Assembly: GCA_963700105.1 (NCBI GenBank)
Contig: CAVOWL010000004.1
Location: forward strand, 186,001-250,000
Source of the DNA: CAVUWL01 sp963700105
GTDB lineage: Bacteria; Actinomycetota; Thermoleophilia; Solirubrobacterales; 70-9
Length of the DNA: 64,000 nt
Reading direction: 5' to 3'
Of the stretch, positions 25,738 through 33,479 are shown one piece after another. The first letter of the stretch is position 1, and each line of letters starts with the position of its first letter. Position numbers and translations under genes: made by a program. The notes below the pieces were generated by a model. It searched no databases. It was not told the origin of the DNA and worked only from the letters and a program-made list of their open reading frames with translations.

Positions 25738-27009
25738 CTATTGCAGCGGTTTCGGATGCCCGATCGAGCCGAGCTCGGAGATGTCACGTCGAAACGGCAG
25801 ACTTGCCGTCCAGTCAGCCACGGCTCTGGCCTTGCGGGCGGCACCGGGAATCTGGCTCATGTGGTAGGTCCGAGCGAGCCACCAGGCAGGGAAGCCGCGG
25901 AAGGTGCGCTCGCCGATCTTGCCGACCGCCTTGTAGCGGCCGAGGTTGACGAAGGAGGCGTTGCTTCGGTAGTCAAAGGGCCGCGGCGAGCCTATCCCCA
26001 GCTCAGCGGCAATGTTTGCGGCCGCAACAGGGCCCTGGCGCACGGCATGTTGAGCGGTTGGGGGGCAGCTGCCACCGCGCGGGTCGGGGGCCGCGGCGCA
26101 ATCGCCAATCGCCCACACGGAGTCCATGCCCTGGACCCGCAGGTATCGATCGACTGGAACCCGACCGCTTGGATCAAGCGGGAGATCGAGGGCTCGGAGG
26201 CTTGGATTGGCGCTGACTCCAGCCGTCCAAACGACGGTACGGGTTGCCAGCGTCTCCCCGCTCGAGAGCACGGCGCTCTCCGCGTCAACCCGATCAAGCG
26301 TCGTTTCGAGCCGAATGTCGATACCGCGTCCGCGAAGCTCACCCAGCGCATAGGTGGCTAGCTGAGGATCGATCTCGGGTAGGACCCGATCCGATGCCTC
26401 GACCAGGACCCAGCGCATTCCGTGCAGGCGGGCGCGGGGGTAGCCCTCGATGGCGTCGGCAGCGAAGTCCTGGAGCTCTGCAAGCGCCTCGAGGCCGGCG
26501 TAGCCCCCGCCGACGAAGACGTAGCTGAGGAGCTGGTCGCGACGGGCGGGATCATCGGTCGCATTTGCTTCCTCGAGGGTCTCGACCACGTGGTTTCGAA
26601 GCCAGATCGCGTCGGCGAGGCTCTTAAAGCCAACCGCGTGCTCGGCCAGGCCCGGGACCGGGAGCACCCTCGAAACTGAACCGACCGCCAGCAGCAACTG
26701 GTCATAGGGAAGGGTCTCTACCTGGCCGTATTTTGAGCGGATCGACACGGTGCGAGCGAGCGGATCGTGGGCAAAGACCGCGCCGAGGCGCAGGTAGGTC
26801 CGCTTGAGGATTTCTCGCAACGGCGTGACCACGTGGCGAGGCTCCAGGGTGCCCGCCGCCGCCTCGGGCAAAAACGGCGTGTAGAGCATGAAGTTTGCCT
26901 CATTCACCAAGACCAGCCGCGCCGATTGGCGGGGCATCAGCCGCTCCAGTTCGCGAGCCGCCATCGCTCCCCCAAATCCACCTCCGGCGATTACGACGTT
27001 CCAGGCCAT
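25738..27009 (-). CDS. ndh: Type II NADH dehydrogenase
   Basis: NDH-2 passes electrons from NADH to menaquinone without pumping protons, so it is a partner of the men genes in this window. The 423-residue protein has the N-terminal FAD motif VVIAGGGFGGAMAARELE, the NADH-binding Rossmann motif YVFVGGGYAGLEALAEL near residue 165, VVWTAGVSANP and the second FAD site WAIGDCAAAPDP near 300. The C-terminal part after RTYHMSQIP is amphipathic, consistent with peripheral membrane attachment. The ATG at 27009 lies 6 nt after a TAACTT -10 box; a long inverted repeat overlaps its promoter, so transcription is probably controlled by a dimeric repressor. Confidence 0.92.
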   Translation of the reverse strand: MAWNVVIAGGGFGGAMAARELERLMPRQSARLVLVNEANFMLYTPFLPEAAAGTLEPRHVVTPLREILKRTYLRLGAVFAHDPLARTVSIRSKYGQVETLPYDQLLLAVGSVSRVLPVPGLAEHAVGFKSLADAIWLRNHVVETLEEANATDDPARRDQLLSYVFVGGGYAGLEALAELQDFAADAIEGYPRARLHGMRWVLVEASDRVLPEIDPQLATYALGELRGRGIDIRLETTLDRVDAESAVLSSGETLATRTVVWTAGVSANPSLRALDLPLDPSGRVPVDRYLRVQGMDSVWAIGDCAAAPDPRGGSCPPTAQHAVRQGPVAAANIAAELGIGSPRPFDYRSNASFVNLGRYKAVGKIGERTFRGFPAWWLARTYHMSQIPGAARKARAVADWTASLPFRRDISELGSIGHPKPLQ

Positions 27010-27015
27010 CGGTCC

Positions 27016-27045
27016 AAGTTAGCACTTTGTAACAGTGTGTTACAA
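27016..27045 (-). promoter_or_regulatory. Candidate ndh promoter
   Basis: On the minus strand TTGTAA (27045-27040) is 18 nt from TAACTT (27021-27016), which is 6 nt from the ndh ATG, suggesting a leaderless mRNA. The -35 and most of the spacer lie inside the inverted repeat 27022-27050. Confidence 0.5.
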
Positions 27046-27050
27046 AGTGC
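27022..27050. promoter_or_regulatory. Perfect 13-bp inverted repeat, putative ndh operator
   Basis: The arms GCACTTTGTAACA (27022-27034) and TGTTACAAAGTGC (27038-27050) are perfect reverse complements around a GTG centre, 29 bp in all, in a 53-bp gap between gatB and ndh. The AT-rich core TTTGTAACA/TGTTACAAA and its overlap with the ndh -35 and spacer look like a site for a TetR-type or similar dimeric repressor. It is not the Streptomyces Rex consensus (TGTGAAC-N3-TTCACA), although Rex would be a natural ndh regulator. No T-run follows on either strand, so a terminator is less likely. Confidence 0.65.
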
Positions 27051-27062
27051 CGCCTGCCGCTG

Positions 27063-28499
27063 TCATGGTTCAAGCCGTTCTTTGATCAGCCGGTTGACGG
27101 CGCCCCCGTCGGCACGCCCCTTCGTCTCTTTCATCACGGCACCAACGATTGCCCCGATCGCCCGCGCATTGCCGCTTTGAATCTGCTCAACCGCGGCCGG
27201 ATTGGCCGCCAACGCGGCCTCCACGGCAGCCTCCAGCTGATCGCCATCTGAGATCTGGGCCAGTCCCTCACGGCTGACGATGGCTTCCGGGTCCCCCCCC
27301 TCCGCGACCATGATTGCGACGACGTCCTTGGCGCTGCCGTGAGAGATTCTCTTCTCGGCGACCATCTCGATCAGAGCCGCCAGAGCCTCGGGCGCGACCC
27401 TCGATTCAGCTACACCACCCCCATCTCCGTCCTGGCGCAGGGCCGCAGCCAGCTCGCCACTCACCCAATTGGCAACCACCCTCGGCTCGATCGCGCCCGC
27501 CGCCGCCGCCTTCTCAAAGTAATCGGCGGTGGGAGGATCGGCGGCGAGCAGGGCCGCTACCTCAGCGGAGAGCCCCAGTTGCTCTCGGTAGCGCTCGATA
27601 CGAGCAACCGGCAACTCGGGCAAGGATTCGCGGGCCTCGCGAAGCATTGCGGCGGTGGGGACAATCGGGACCAGGTCGGGCTCGGGAAAGTAGCGGTAGT
27701 CATGCGCCTCCTCCTTGGATCGAAGCGAAGTGAGGGAGCCAGTTTGGGGGTCGAAGTGCAGGGTCTCCTGAACCACGTCTCCCCCGGACTCAAGCCGCTC
27801 GCGCTGGCGTTGCAGCTCGGCCTCGATCCCGCGCTGTAGGAAGCGAAAGCTGTTCATGTTCTTGAGCTCGGTCTTGGTCCCGAGCTCATCGCTACCGAGC
27901 GGGCGCAAGGAAACGTTTGCGTCGCAGCGCAGGCTGCCCTCCTCCATGTTGACGTCGGAGACGCCAAGCTGGCGGATCGTCGTGCGCAGCAGCCGCGCCC
28001 ACTCGGCAGCCTCGCGGCCACTATGCAGGTCGGGCTCGGTGACGATCTCGACCAACGGCGTGCCGCCGCGGTTGAAGTCGACCAGCGAGGCTCCCGAGCC
28101 ATGGATGCGGCCCGATTGGCCGACGTGGATCATCTTGGCTGCATCCTCCTCGAGGTGGGCGCGGTGGATGCGGACATCGCCGAGTTGGCCTGCACCGGCG
28201 AGCGGAACGTCGTACTGACTGATCTGGTAGGCCTTGGGGCTATCGGGATAGAAGTAGTTCTTGCGGTGAAAGATCGAGCGTGGGGCGATCTCGCACTCCA
28301 GCGCGACGGCGATCTGCAGCGCATAGCGAATTGCCTCTTCGTTTGGTACCGGCAAAACACCGGGGTGGGCGAGGCAGATCGGGCAGGTGTGGACGTTGGG
28401 CTGATCGCCGAAGGAGAGCGCGCAGGCGCAAAACATCTTGGTTTGGGTCGAGAGCTGGACGTGAATCTCGAGCCCGATCACCGCCTCAAGCTCAGCCAT
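27063..28499 (-). CDS. gatB: Asp-tRNA(Asn)/Glu-tRNA(Gln) amidotransferase subunit B
   Basis: GatB binds the misacylated tRNA, phosphorylates its side chain and completes amidation with ammonia from GatA. With ATG at 28499 it has 478 residues: the N-terminal signature AVIGLEIHVQLSTQTKMFC, the zinc-ligand-like segment HTCPICLAHPGVLPVPN, HRKNYFYPDSPKAYQISQYD, VDFNRGGTPLVEIVTEPD and the C-terminal YqeY-like tail with GSAKDVVAIM and AIGAIVGAVMKETKGRADGGAVN. The ATG overlaps the end of gatA by 8 nt; an ORF extending to 28790 is an artefact of that overlap. It is last in gatC-gatA-gatB. Confidence 0.96.
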   Translation of the reverse strand: MAELEAVIGLEIHVQLSTQTKMFCACALSFGDQPNVHTCPICLAHPGVLPVPNEEAIRYALQIAVALECEIAPRSIFHRKNYFYPDSPKAYQISQYDVPLAGAGQLGDVRIHRAHLEEDAAKMIHVGQSGRIHGSGASLVDFNRGGTPLVEIVTEPDLHSGREAAEWARLLRTTIRQLGVSDVNMEEGSLRCDANVSLRPLGSDELGTKTELKNMNSFRFLQRGIEAELQRQRERLESGGDVVQETLHFDPQTGSLTSLRSKEEAHDYRYFPEPDLVPIVPTAAMLREARESLPELPVARIERYREQLGLSAEVAALLAADPPTADYFEKAAAAGAIEPRVVANWVSGELAAALRQDGDGGGVAESRVAPEALAALIEMVAEKRISHGSAKDVVAIMVAEGGDPEAIVSREGLAQISDGDQLEAAVEAALAANPAAVEQIQSGNARAIGAIVGAVMKETKGRADGGAVNRLIKERLEP

Positions 28500-29934
28500 C
28501 GGCGCTACCCCCGGGTCGAGCCCGGAAATCGATCTCCCGCTCGAGCGCGAAGGCCGCCTCGAGCAGTCGCTGCTCGGCAAATGCCGGGGCGGCGATCTGG
28601 AAGCCGACCGGAAGCTGTGGACCGCCGCCGGGCGGTTCTGCCAGCCCGACGGGGATCGAGATCGCCGGGATCCCGGCCAGGCTGATCGGAACTGTGAAGT
28701 AATCATTGAGGTACATCGCGAGTGGATCCCCGGCCTTCTCGCCGAGCCCAAAGGCCACCGAGGGAGAGGTCGGGGTGATGACGAAGTCAAACTCGGTGAA
28801 TGCCGCCTTGAAATCCGCGGCGATTCGGGTGCGAACCCTCTGCGCCCGGCCGTAATAGGCCTCGTAGTAGCCCGAGGAGAGCACGTAGGTGCCGAGCATG
28901 ATTCGCCGCTTTACCTCGGCTCCGAAACCCTGCGCGCGAGTCGTCTCATACATCTCGACCAGATCCCCGTCGCTCTTTGATCGCAGCCCATAGCGAACCC
29001 CGTCATAGCGGGCCAGGTTCGAGGAGGCCTCGGCGGGGGCGATCACGTAGTAGGCCGAGATTCCATGCTCTGCGTGGGGCAGTGATGCCTCGGCGATCTC
29101 CCCGCCAAGCCGCTCGATCCGCTCAAGCGTCGCCTCAAACACCGACAGCACCCCCGGCTCGACGCCGTTGCTCACGGTCAACCCGCTTGGTACTCCGAAA
29201 CGCAAGCCCTCAAGGTCTTCTCGGCTCGGCGCCTCGATCCCGCCGGCGATCCCAACCGAGGTCGAATCGCATCGGTCACCGCCCTGCAGCACCGCCAGCA
29301 AAAGGGCGGCATCGGTGACGTCGCGGGTGAGCGGGCCGCACTGATCCAGCGAAGAGGCAAAGGCGATCATCCCGTAGCGCGAGACCGCCCCGTAGGTCGG
29401 CTTGAGGCCTACGATCCCGCAGAGCGCCGCCGGTTGGCGAATCGAGCCGCCGGTGTCGGTTCCGATCGCACACGGCGCCAGGCCGGCTGCCACGGCCGCC
29501 GCCGAGCCCCCCGAAGAGCCACCTGGGACCCGCTCCAGATCCCAAGGATTGAGCACCGCTCCGAAGGCGGAATTCTCATTCGAGGAACCCATCGCAAACT
29601 CGTCCATGTTGGTCTTTCCCAAGAGCGTCGCCCCAGCCTGCCCTAGGCGTCTCACCGCAGTGGAGCTGTAGGGCGGCCGGTAGCCCTCGAGGATTCGCGA
29701 GGCCGCCGTGGACGGCACTCCCTCGGTGCAGAAGATGTCCTTGACCGCGATCGGGATCCCCCCAAGCGCCCCCTCCCCTCCCGCCGTTTCCTCCTCGGCC
29801 AGCCAGAGAAAAGCGTTGAGCGGATCCGCCGCGGCGGCCTCCCTCCATGCGGCGAAGTACTCGGCGGCAGGGATCTGCCCCGCGGCTATTTGCTGCGCCG
29901 CCGCGGCGACGCCCAAATCCAAGAGCTCCGCCAT
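28492..29934 (-). CDS. gatA: Asp-tRNA(Asn)/Glu-tRNA(Gln) amidotransferase subunit A
   Basis: GatA is the glutaminase that supplies ammonia to GatB. The 480-residue amidase-signature protein keeps the Ser-cisSer-Lys triad: Lys65 (IPIAVKDIF), Ser140 (VPGGSSGGSAA) and nucleophile Ser164 (GTDTGGSIRQPAAL), with the expected spacing of 75 and 24 residues. The C-terminal RRIMLGTYVLSSGYYEAYYGRAQ is GatA-like and not seen in general amidases. It starts at ATG 29934, sharing one base with the gatC stop, and overlaps gatB. Confidence 0.97.
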   Translation of the reverse strand: MAELLDLGVAAAAQQIAAGQIPAAEYFAAWREAAAADPLNAFLWLAEEETAGGEGALGGIPIAVKDIFCTEGVPSTAASRILEGYRPPYSSTAVRRLGQAGATLLGKTNMDEFAMGSSNENSAFGAVLNPWDLERVPGGSSGGSAAAVAAGLAPCAIGTDTGGSIRQPAALCGIVGLKPTYGAVSRYGMIAFASSLDQCGPLTRDVTDAALLLAVLQGGDRCDSTSVGIAGGIEAPSREDLEGLRFGVPSGLTVSNGVEPGVLSVFEATLERIERLGGEIAEASLPHAEHGISAYYVIAPAEASSNLARYDGVRYGLRSKSDGDLVEMYETTRAQGFGAEVKRRIMLGTYVLSSGYYEAYYGRAQRVRTRIAADFKAAFTEFDFVITPTSPSVAFGLGEKAGDPLAMYLNDYFTVPISLAGIPAISIPVGLAEPPGGGPQLPVGFQIAAPAFAEQRLLEAAFALEREIDFRARPGGSADG

Positions 29935-30224
29935 CAGCCCTCCGCCTGCGGTGAGGGCACCCGAAACGCGCCATCGACCGGATCGGGTGCGGCCTCAAGG
30001 ATCTGCTCTCTCGGCCAGCTTGGTCGAGGTTGATCCGGGCGCAAAACATTCTCCAGCTCAAGCACGTGGGAGGTTGGCTCGACGCCGTCGAGGTCCAACT
30101 CGGCGATCCGGTCAACGTGTTCGAGGATCCCCGAGAGCTCGATCCCGAACGCAGCCACCTCCTGCTCAGAGAGGCGCAAGCGGGCCAGCCGGGAAACGTG
30201 CAGCACCTGCTCTCGGTCGATCAT
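29934..30224 (-). CDS. gatC: Asp-tRNA(Asn)/Glu-tRNA(Gln) amidotransferase subunit C
   Basis: GatC is a small belt protein that stabilises GatA-GatB. The 96 residues carry VLHVSRLARLRLSEQEVAAF at the N-terminus, the ILEHVDRIAELDLDGVEPTSHV core and LRPDQPRPSWPREQIL near the end, all family hallmarks. The ATG at 30224 has TAGAAT 7 nt upstream and no Shine-Dalgarno, so this operon start is probably leaderless. Presence of GatCAB with only GltX in the window fits indirect Gln-tRNA synthesis. Confidence 0.95.
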   Translation of the reverse strand: MIDREQVLHVSRLARLRLSEQEVAAFGIELSGILEHVDRIAELDLDGVEPTSHVLELENVLRPDQPRPSWPREQILEAAPDPVDGAFRVPSPQAEG

Positions 30225-30231
30225 GCCGCGG

Positions 30232-30237
30232 ATTCTA
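30232..30237 (-). promoter_or_regulatory. -10 box TAGAAT of gatCAB
   Basis: TAGAAT on the minus strand lies 7 nt before the gatC ATG at 30224. It is the best -10 match among the leaderless-type starts in this window; no good -35 was seen. Confidence 0.45.
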
Positions 30238-30350
30238 GGTGGCGGTCAAAGCCGCTTGCGCCTCGATCTCAGCGCCGCCGCGCCGCCACCAGGTTGATCG
30301 GGGCCAACCGCGGTGCGCCTGGCTGTTCGGCCAGCTAAAGTGCCGCGCGC

Positions 30351-30794
30351 ATGCGGGGATCCACGGCAGAGAGCTTTGTCGTCCTCAGCTTGAGACTCCT
30401 GGCCGTCAGCTTTGCGGTGGTTGGTCTGCTCTTCATCGCCGCCCCGAATGGAGTCCTCAACACAATCTCTGATTTGGGCGAAGACCTCGGCGGTTTCGTT
30501 CGGGCTCCCCACGGCAGCGAGCAACTTTGGCTCGGCCTCGCCTTCTCCTACATGGTGGTGATCACCGGCATCTGCGTGATCGCCCAGACCGACGTGGTTC
30601 GCTACCGGGCGCTGCTGCTCTTGCTCGCCGCGGCCAAGGTCGCATCCTCGCTCTCAGCGCTGGGCTTCTATCTCTTCGACCAGCACGTCTTCATCTATCT
30701 CCTAAACTTTTTGGTCGACGGCTCGCTGGTCTTGATCGCGCTCTGGCTTTGGTCGCTGAGCGCTCGGGTCAAGCGCCCTGTAGACCCCGGCTGA
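30351..30794 (+). CDS. Four-span membrane protein of unknown function
   Basis: A 147-residue protein with about four hydrophobic spans: VVLSLRLLAVSFAVVGLLFI, WLGLAFSYMVVITGICVI, ALLLLLAAAKVASSLSALGF and IYLLNFLVDGSLVLIALWLW. A soluble loop with GEDLGGFVRAPHGSE separates spans 1 and 2. No catalytic motif is visible and I do not recognise the family. TAAAGT lies 9 nt before the ATG at 30351. The stop at 30792-30794 is in the same frame as the downstream GMC oxidoreductase, which begins 60 nt later, so the two genes are probably co-transcribed and may act together at the membrane. Confidence 0.75.
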   Translation: MRGSTAESFVVLSLRLLAVSFAVVGLLFIAAPNGVLNTISDLGEDLGGFVRAPHGSEQLWLGLAFSYMVVITGICVIAQTDVVRYRALLLLLAAAKVASSLSALGFYLFDQHVFIYLLNFLVDGSLVLIALWLWSLSARVKRPVDPG

Positions 30795-30854
30795 AGGCGC
30801 GCGCCAGGGCTCTCCGCCGCTGAGCAGCGCATCCTCAGCGCGATCTGTGAAGCG

Positions 30855-32696
30855 ATGGCTCCCGGAGTCGAAGGGCTGCCCGCCGCCGAGCGCGATGTGG
30901 ACGTCTCCGGCCCGGTTGCCGAGCTCCTCACCGTGGCCTCAAGCCGAACCCTGACCCGCATCCGACTCGGCCTTCACCTGATCGACTGGCTACCGTTTCC
31001 CTGGCGCTTTAGCCGCCTTGATAGCGGCGCACGTGAGGACTTCCTGCGGCGCTTGGAGCGCTCCCGGGTTGGGTTTCGCCATGAGCTATTGCTGCTCGCC
31101 AAGGTCCTCTCGACCCTCGGCTACGCGGTGGTGCCTGAGGTTGAGAATCGGGTCGGCTCACGCCGCCGCTGTGCCCTGCTCGATGGCACTGATCCGCCCC
31201 CGGCGGGGTCGCTCGGCGATACCGCCCCGTGTGGCGATGAGGAGTGCGACGTCGTTGTGGTCGGCTCGGGCGCGGGTGGCGCGGTCGCAGCCGCCGAGCT
31301 CTCTGAGGCTGGTCTGGATGTGATCGTGATCGAGGCAGGGGAGCGCTTCGATCGCGACAGCTATCCCCATCAGCCCCTCGCTGCGATCGCCTCCCTCTAT
31401 CGCGAGGGCGGGCTGACGATTGCCGAGGGCAGCCCCCCGATTCCGGTTCCGGTAGCCCAAGCCCTGGGCGGCACCACCGTGATCAACTCGGGAACCTGCT
31501 TTCGGGCCCCCGAGGCGGTTCTGGAGCAATGGCGAACGCTGCACGGGGTCAGCTGGGCGGGGGAGCTTGACCCCGATTACGCCGAGGCCGAGGAGTTCCT
31601 CAAGGTGAGCCGGTTGGATCCCGAGCGAATCGGCCGAAATGGCCAGCTCACGATGGAGGGGGCGCTGGCAATTGGCGCTTCGGGCGGACCGATCTCCCGT
31701 AACGCCGGCAACTGCGTGCAGTGCAGCAGCTGTCCATTTGGTTGCGCGATCGACGCCAAGCGAGGAATGCACGTCAGCTACCTGCCTCGCGCCGTCGCCG
31801 CGGGGGCGCGAATCCGCACCGCAGTTGAGGCCCAAAGAATCCTGCTCGAGGACGGGCGTGCCCGCGGTGTGCGCTGCATCGACCTTCGACCTCTCGGCGA
31901 GGCCCGAGCCACCCTGGCCATCCACGCCCGACGCGCGACGATCGTCGCCGGCGGGGCACTGGGAACTCCCGAGCTACTGCTGCGATCGGGACTCGGTGGG
32001 CCTAGCGCGGGGCGCAACCTCCACATTCATCCCGCCTGTTGGGTCGGCGCTCGCTATGAGGAGGAAGTGCGGGGCTGGGATGGCGTCATGCAGAGCTTCT
32101 ACGTTGATCAGTGGGCAAGCGAGGGGATCCTGCTCGAGGCCACGTTTACTCCGCTTTCTTTCGGCGGTGGTTGGCTCCCGGGCACTGGCAGCGAGCATCA
32201 GCGGGCGATCCTCGACTTCGGTCATATCGGCTCGATCGGCGTCCACCTCTCAGACCGCTCCTCGGGTCGGGTCGGCCTGACTCGAAGCGGCCAGCTCAGG
32301 ACCACCTACGGGCTGAGCGATGATGATGCGCGGCGGCTCATCTTTGGCATCTCCCGCGCTGCCGAGATTCACTTTGCGGCAGGCGCGGGCGTCGTCTATC
32401 CCAATATCGCCCGGGTCCCCGCCCTCCGACCCCAGCAGTTAGCTGAATTTGAAACGACTCGCTTCAAACCATCCGAGCTCCGCCTTGAGGCCTTTCATCC
32501 GATGGGCACAGCTCGGATCTCCGCCGGGCGGGAGGTCGGCGTCTGCGACGCCAGCGGCGCTGTTCACGGAACCACTGGCCTGCACGTCGCCGACGCCTCG
32601 CTGTTTCCAAGCTCGGTCGGCGTCAACCCGATGATGACGGTGATCGCATTTGCCAAGAACGTCGCCCGCCAGATCGCCGCGAACGGGGCCGGCTAG
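30855..32696 (+). CDS. GMC-family FAD oxidoreductase (long-chain alcohol oxidase-like)
   Basis: A flavin-dependent alcohol oxidoreductase of 613 residues from ATG 30855. An N-terminal helical region precedes the FAD motif VVVVGSGAGGAVAAAELSEAG at about 133-153 and VIEAGERF; LGGTTVINSGTCFRAPE is the GMC signature, NCVQCSSCPFGCAIDAK is the Cys cluster typical of long-chain alcohol oxidase relatives, and FHPMGTARI and VGVNPMMTVIAFA carry the C-terminal active-site region. The in-frame sequence upstream of the ATG (LSAAEQRILSAICEA, from about 30810) looks like genuine GMC N-terminus but has no ATG, GTG or TTG before the stop at 30792, so the true start is unclear. Substrate unknown. Confidence 0.85.
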   Translation: MAPGVEGLPAAERDVDVSGPVAELLTVASSRTLTRIRLGLHLIDWLPFPWRFSRLDSGAREDFLRRLERSRVGFRHELLLLAKVLSTLGYAVVPEVENRVGSRRRCALLDGTDPPPAGSLGDTAPCGDEECDVVVVGSGAGGAVAAAELSEAGLDVIVIEAGERFDRDSYPHQPLAAIASLYREGGLTIAEGSPPIPVPVAQALGGTTVINSGTCFRAPEAVLEQWRTLHGVSWAGELDPDYAEAEEFLKVSRLDPERIGRNGQLTMEGALAIGASGGPISRNAGNCVQCSSCPFGCAIDAKRGMHVSYLPRAVAAGARIRTAVEAQRILLEDGRARGVRCIDLRPLGEARATLAIHARRATIVAGGALGTPELLLRSGLGGPSAGRNLHIHPACWVGARYEEEVRGWDGVMQSFYVDQWASEGILLEATFTPLSFGGGWLPGTGSEHQRAILDFGHIGSIGVHLSDRSSGRVGLTRSGQLRTTYGLSDDDARRLIFGISRAAEIHFAAGAGVVYPNIARVPALRPQQLAEFETTRFKPSELRLEAFHPMGTARISAGREVGVCDASGAVHGTTGLHVADASLFPSSVGVNPMMTVIAFAKNVARQIAANGAG

Positions 32697-32708
32697 CGAG
32701 CGAGGAGG

Positions 32709-32739
32709 AAAACCCCCGGAGCGGGCTGCCCCGGGGGTT
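32709..32739 (-). terminator. Rho-independent terminator of the polyproline protein gene
   Basis: AACCCCCGG (32711-32719) and CCGGGGGTT (32731-32739) form a 9-bp stem with an 11-nt loop. On the minus strand the stem ends in GGGGGTTTT (TTTT at 32712-32709), a proper terminator for the gene ending at 32760. On the plus strand only GGTTG follows, so it is a weaker stop for the GMC gene. Confidence 0.7.
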
Positions 32740-32759
32740 GCTGAAAACCGGCTGAGCAG

Positions 32760-33395
32760 CTAAACGCCGGTGCCGGGTGGAGGTGGAGGAGGAGGAGGAG
32801 GAGGAGGCGGTGGTGGAGGCGGTGATGCCGAGGGAGGTGGCGGTGGTGGTGGCGAGGCGGCTGGCGGCGGTGGCGGAGCCGTGCCGGTAGGCTGAGCGGT
32901 CCCCGAGCCACCGGTGAACCGATCGGCGGTGTCGCCAAAGGAGGCGCCTTCCTCTTTCATCGCGAGGTAGCCGCCATAGGCAATCCCGGCGGCTGCGATC
33001 AGACCGAGAAATATCCCGAATTCGACCGTTCCGTCCACCGATACGCCGCCAAAGCTGCCGAAACTCGGCGGATCGATGATGCGGAACAGGATCAGGAGCG
33101 CCGAGAGACCGCCGAGAACGGTCACGATGGCATTCATCGAGACCGGCGGCTCATAGGCCGAATCGGTCAGGCGTAGCGCCGCGACTGCAAGCGCGGCGAG
33201 GATCGTGATGACCAGGATCACCGGGATGAATTCGAGGGCATCCCAGGCACTGCCGCCTGCCCCGGGCACACTGCCGGAGAAGCCGCCAACACCAGAGACT
33301 TCGACTCCGAACCAGGTGAAGAACATGAATATGAAGAGCAGGACTGCCGAGATCGCAGCAACTTTCTCTCCTGTATTCAGCTTGTCAACTTCCAT
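32760..33395 (-). CDS. Membrane protein with a polyproline C-terminal tail
   Basis: A 211-residue protein with about four membrane spans (AAISAVLLFIFMFFTWFGV, IPVILVITILAALAVAAL, IVTVLGGLSALLILFRII, IFLGLIAAAGIAYGGYLAM) and a cytosolic or surface tail of some 45 residues, mostly proline with Ala/Ser breaks and a final run of 16 prolines before GTGV. Such a tail needs elongation factor P for translation and resembles an SH3/EVH1-like ligand or spacer. The ATG at 33395 has GGAGGG 9 nt upstream. I do not recognise a named family for the membrane part. Confidence 0.8.
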   Translation of the reverse strand: MEVDKLNTGEKVAAISAVLLFIFMFFTWFGVEVSGVGGFSGSVPGAGGSAWDALEFIPVILVITILAALAVAALRLTDSAYEPPVSMNAIVTVLGGLSALLILFRIIDPPSFGSFGGVSVDGTVEFGIFLGLIAAAGIAYGGYLAMKEEGASFGDTADRFTGGSGTAQPTGTAPPPPPAASPPPPPPPSASPPPPPPPPPPPPPPPPGTGV

Positions 33396-33479
33396 TTACA
33401 TATCCCTCCGTGTGACTAGGGGTCAGAGCGACCCTACACCCGCCGCAAGGCGGAAATGTGAACCAGGTGGCCGCCCGTT

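Noticed and set aside
27022..27050. Rho-independent terminator of gatB
   Set aside because: The stem is AT-rich, has a 3-nt centre and no U-run on either side, and it overlaps the ndh -35; an operator fits better.
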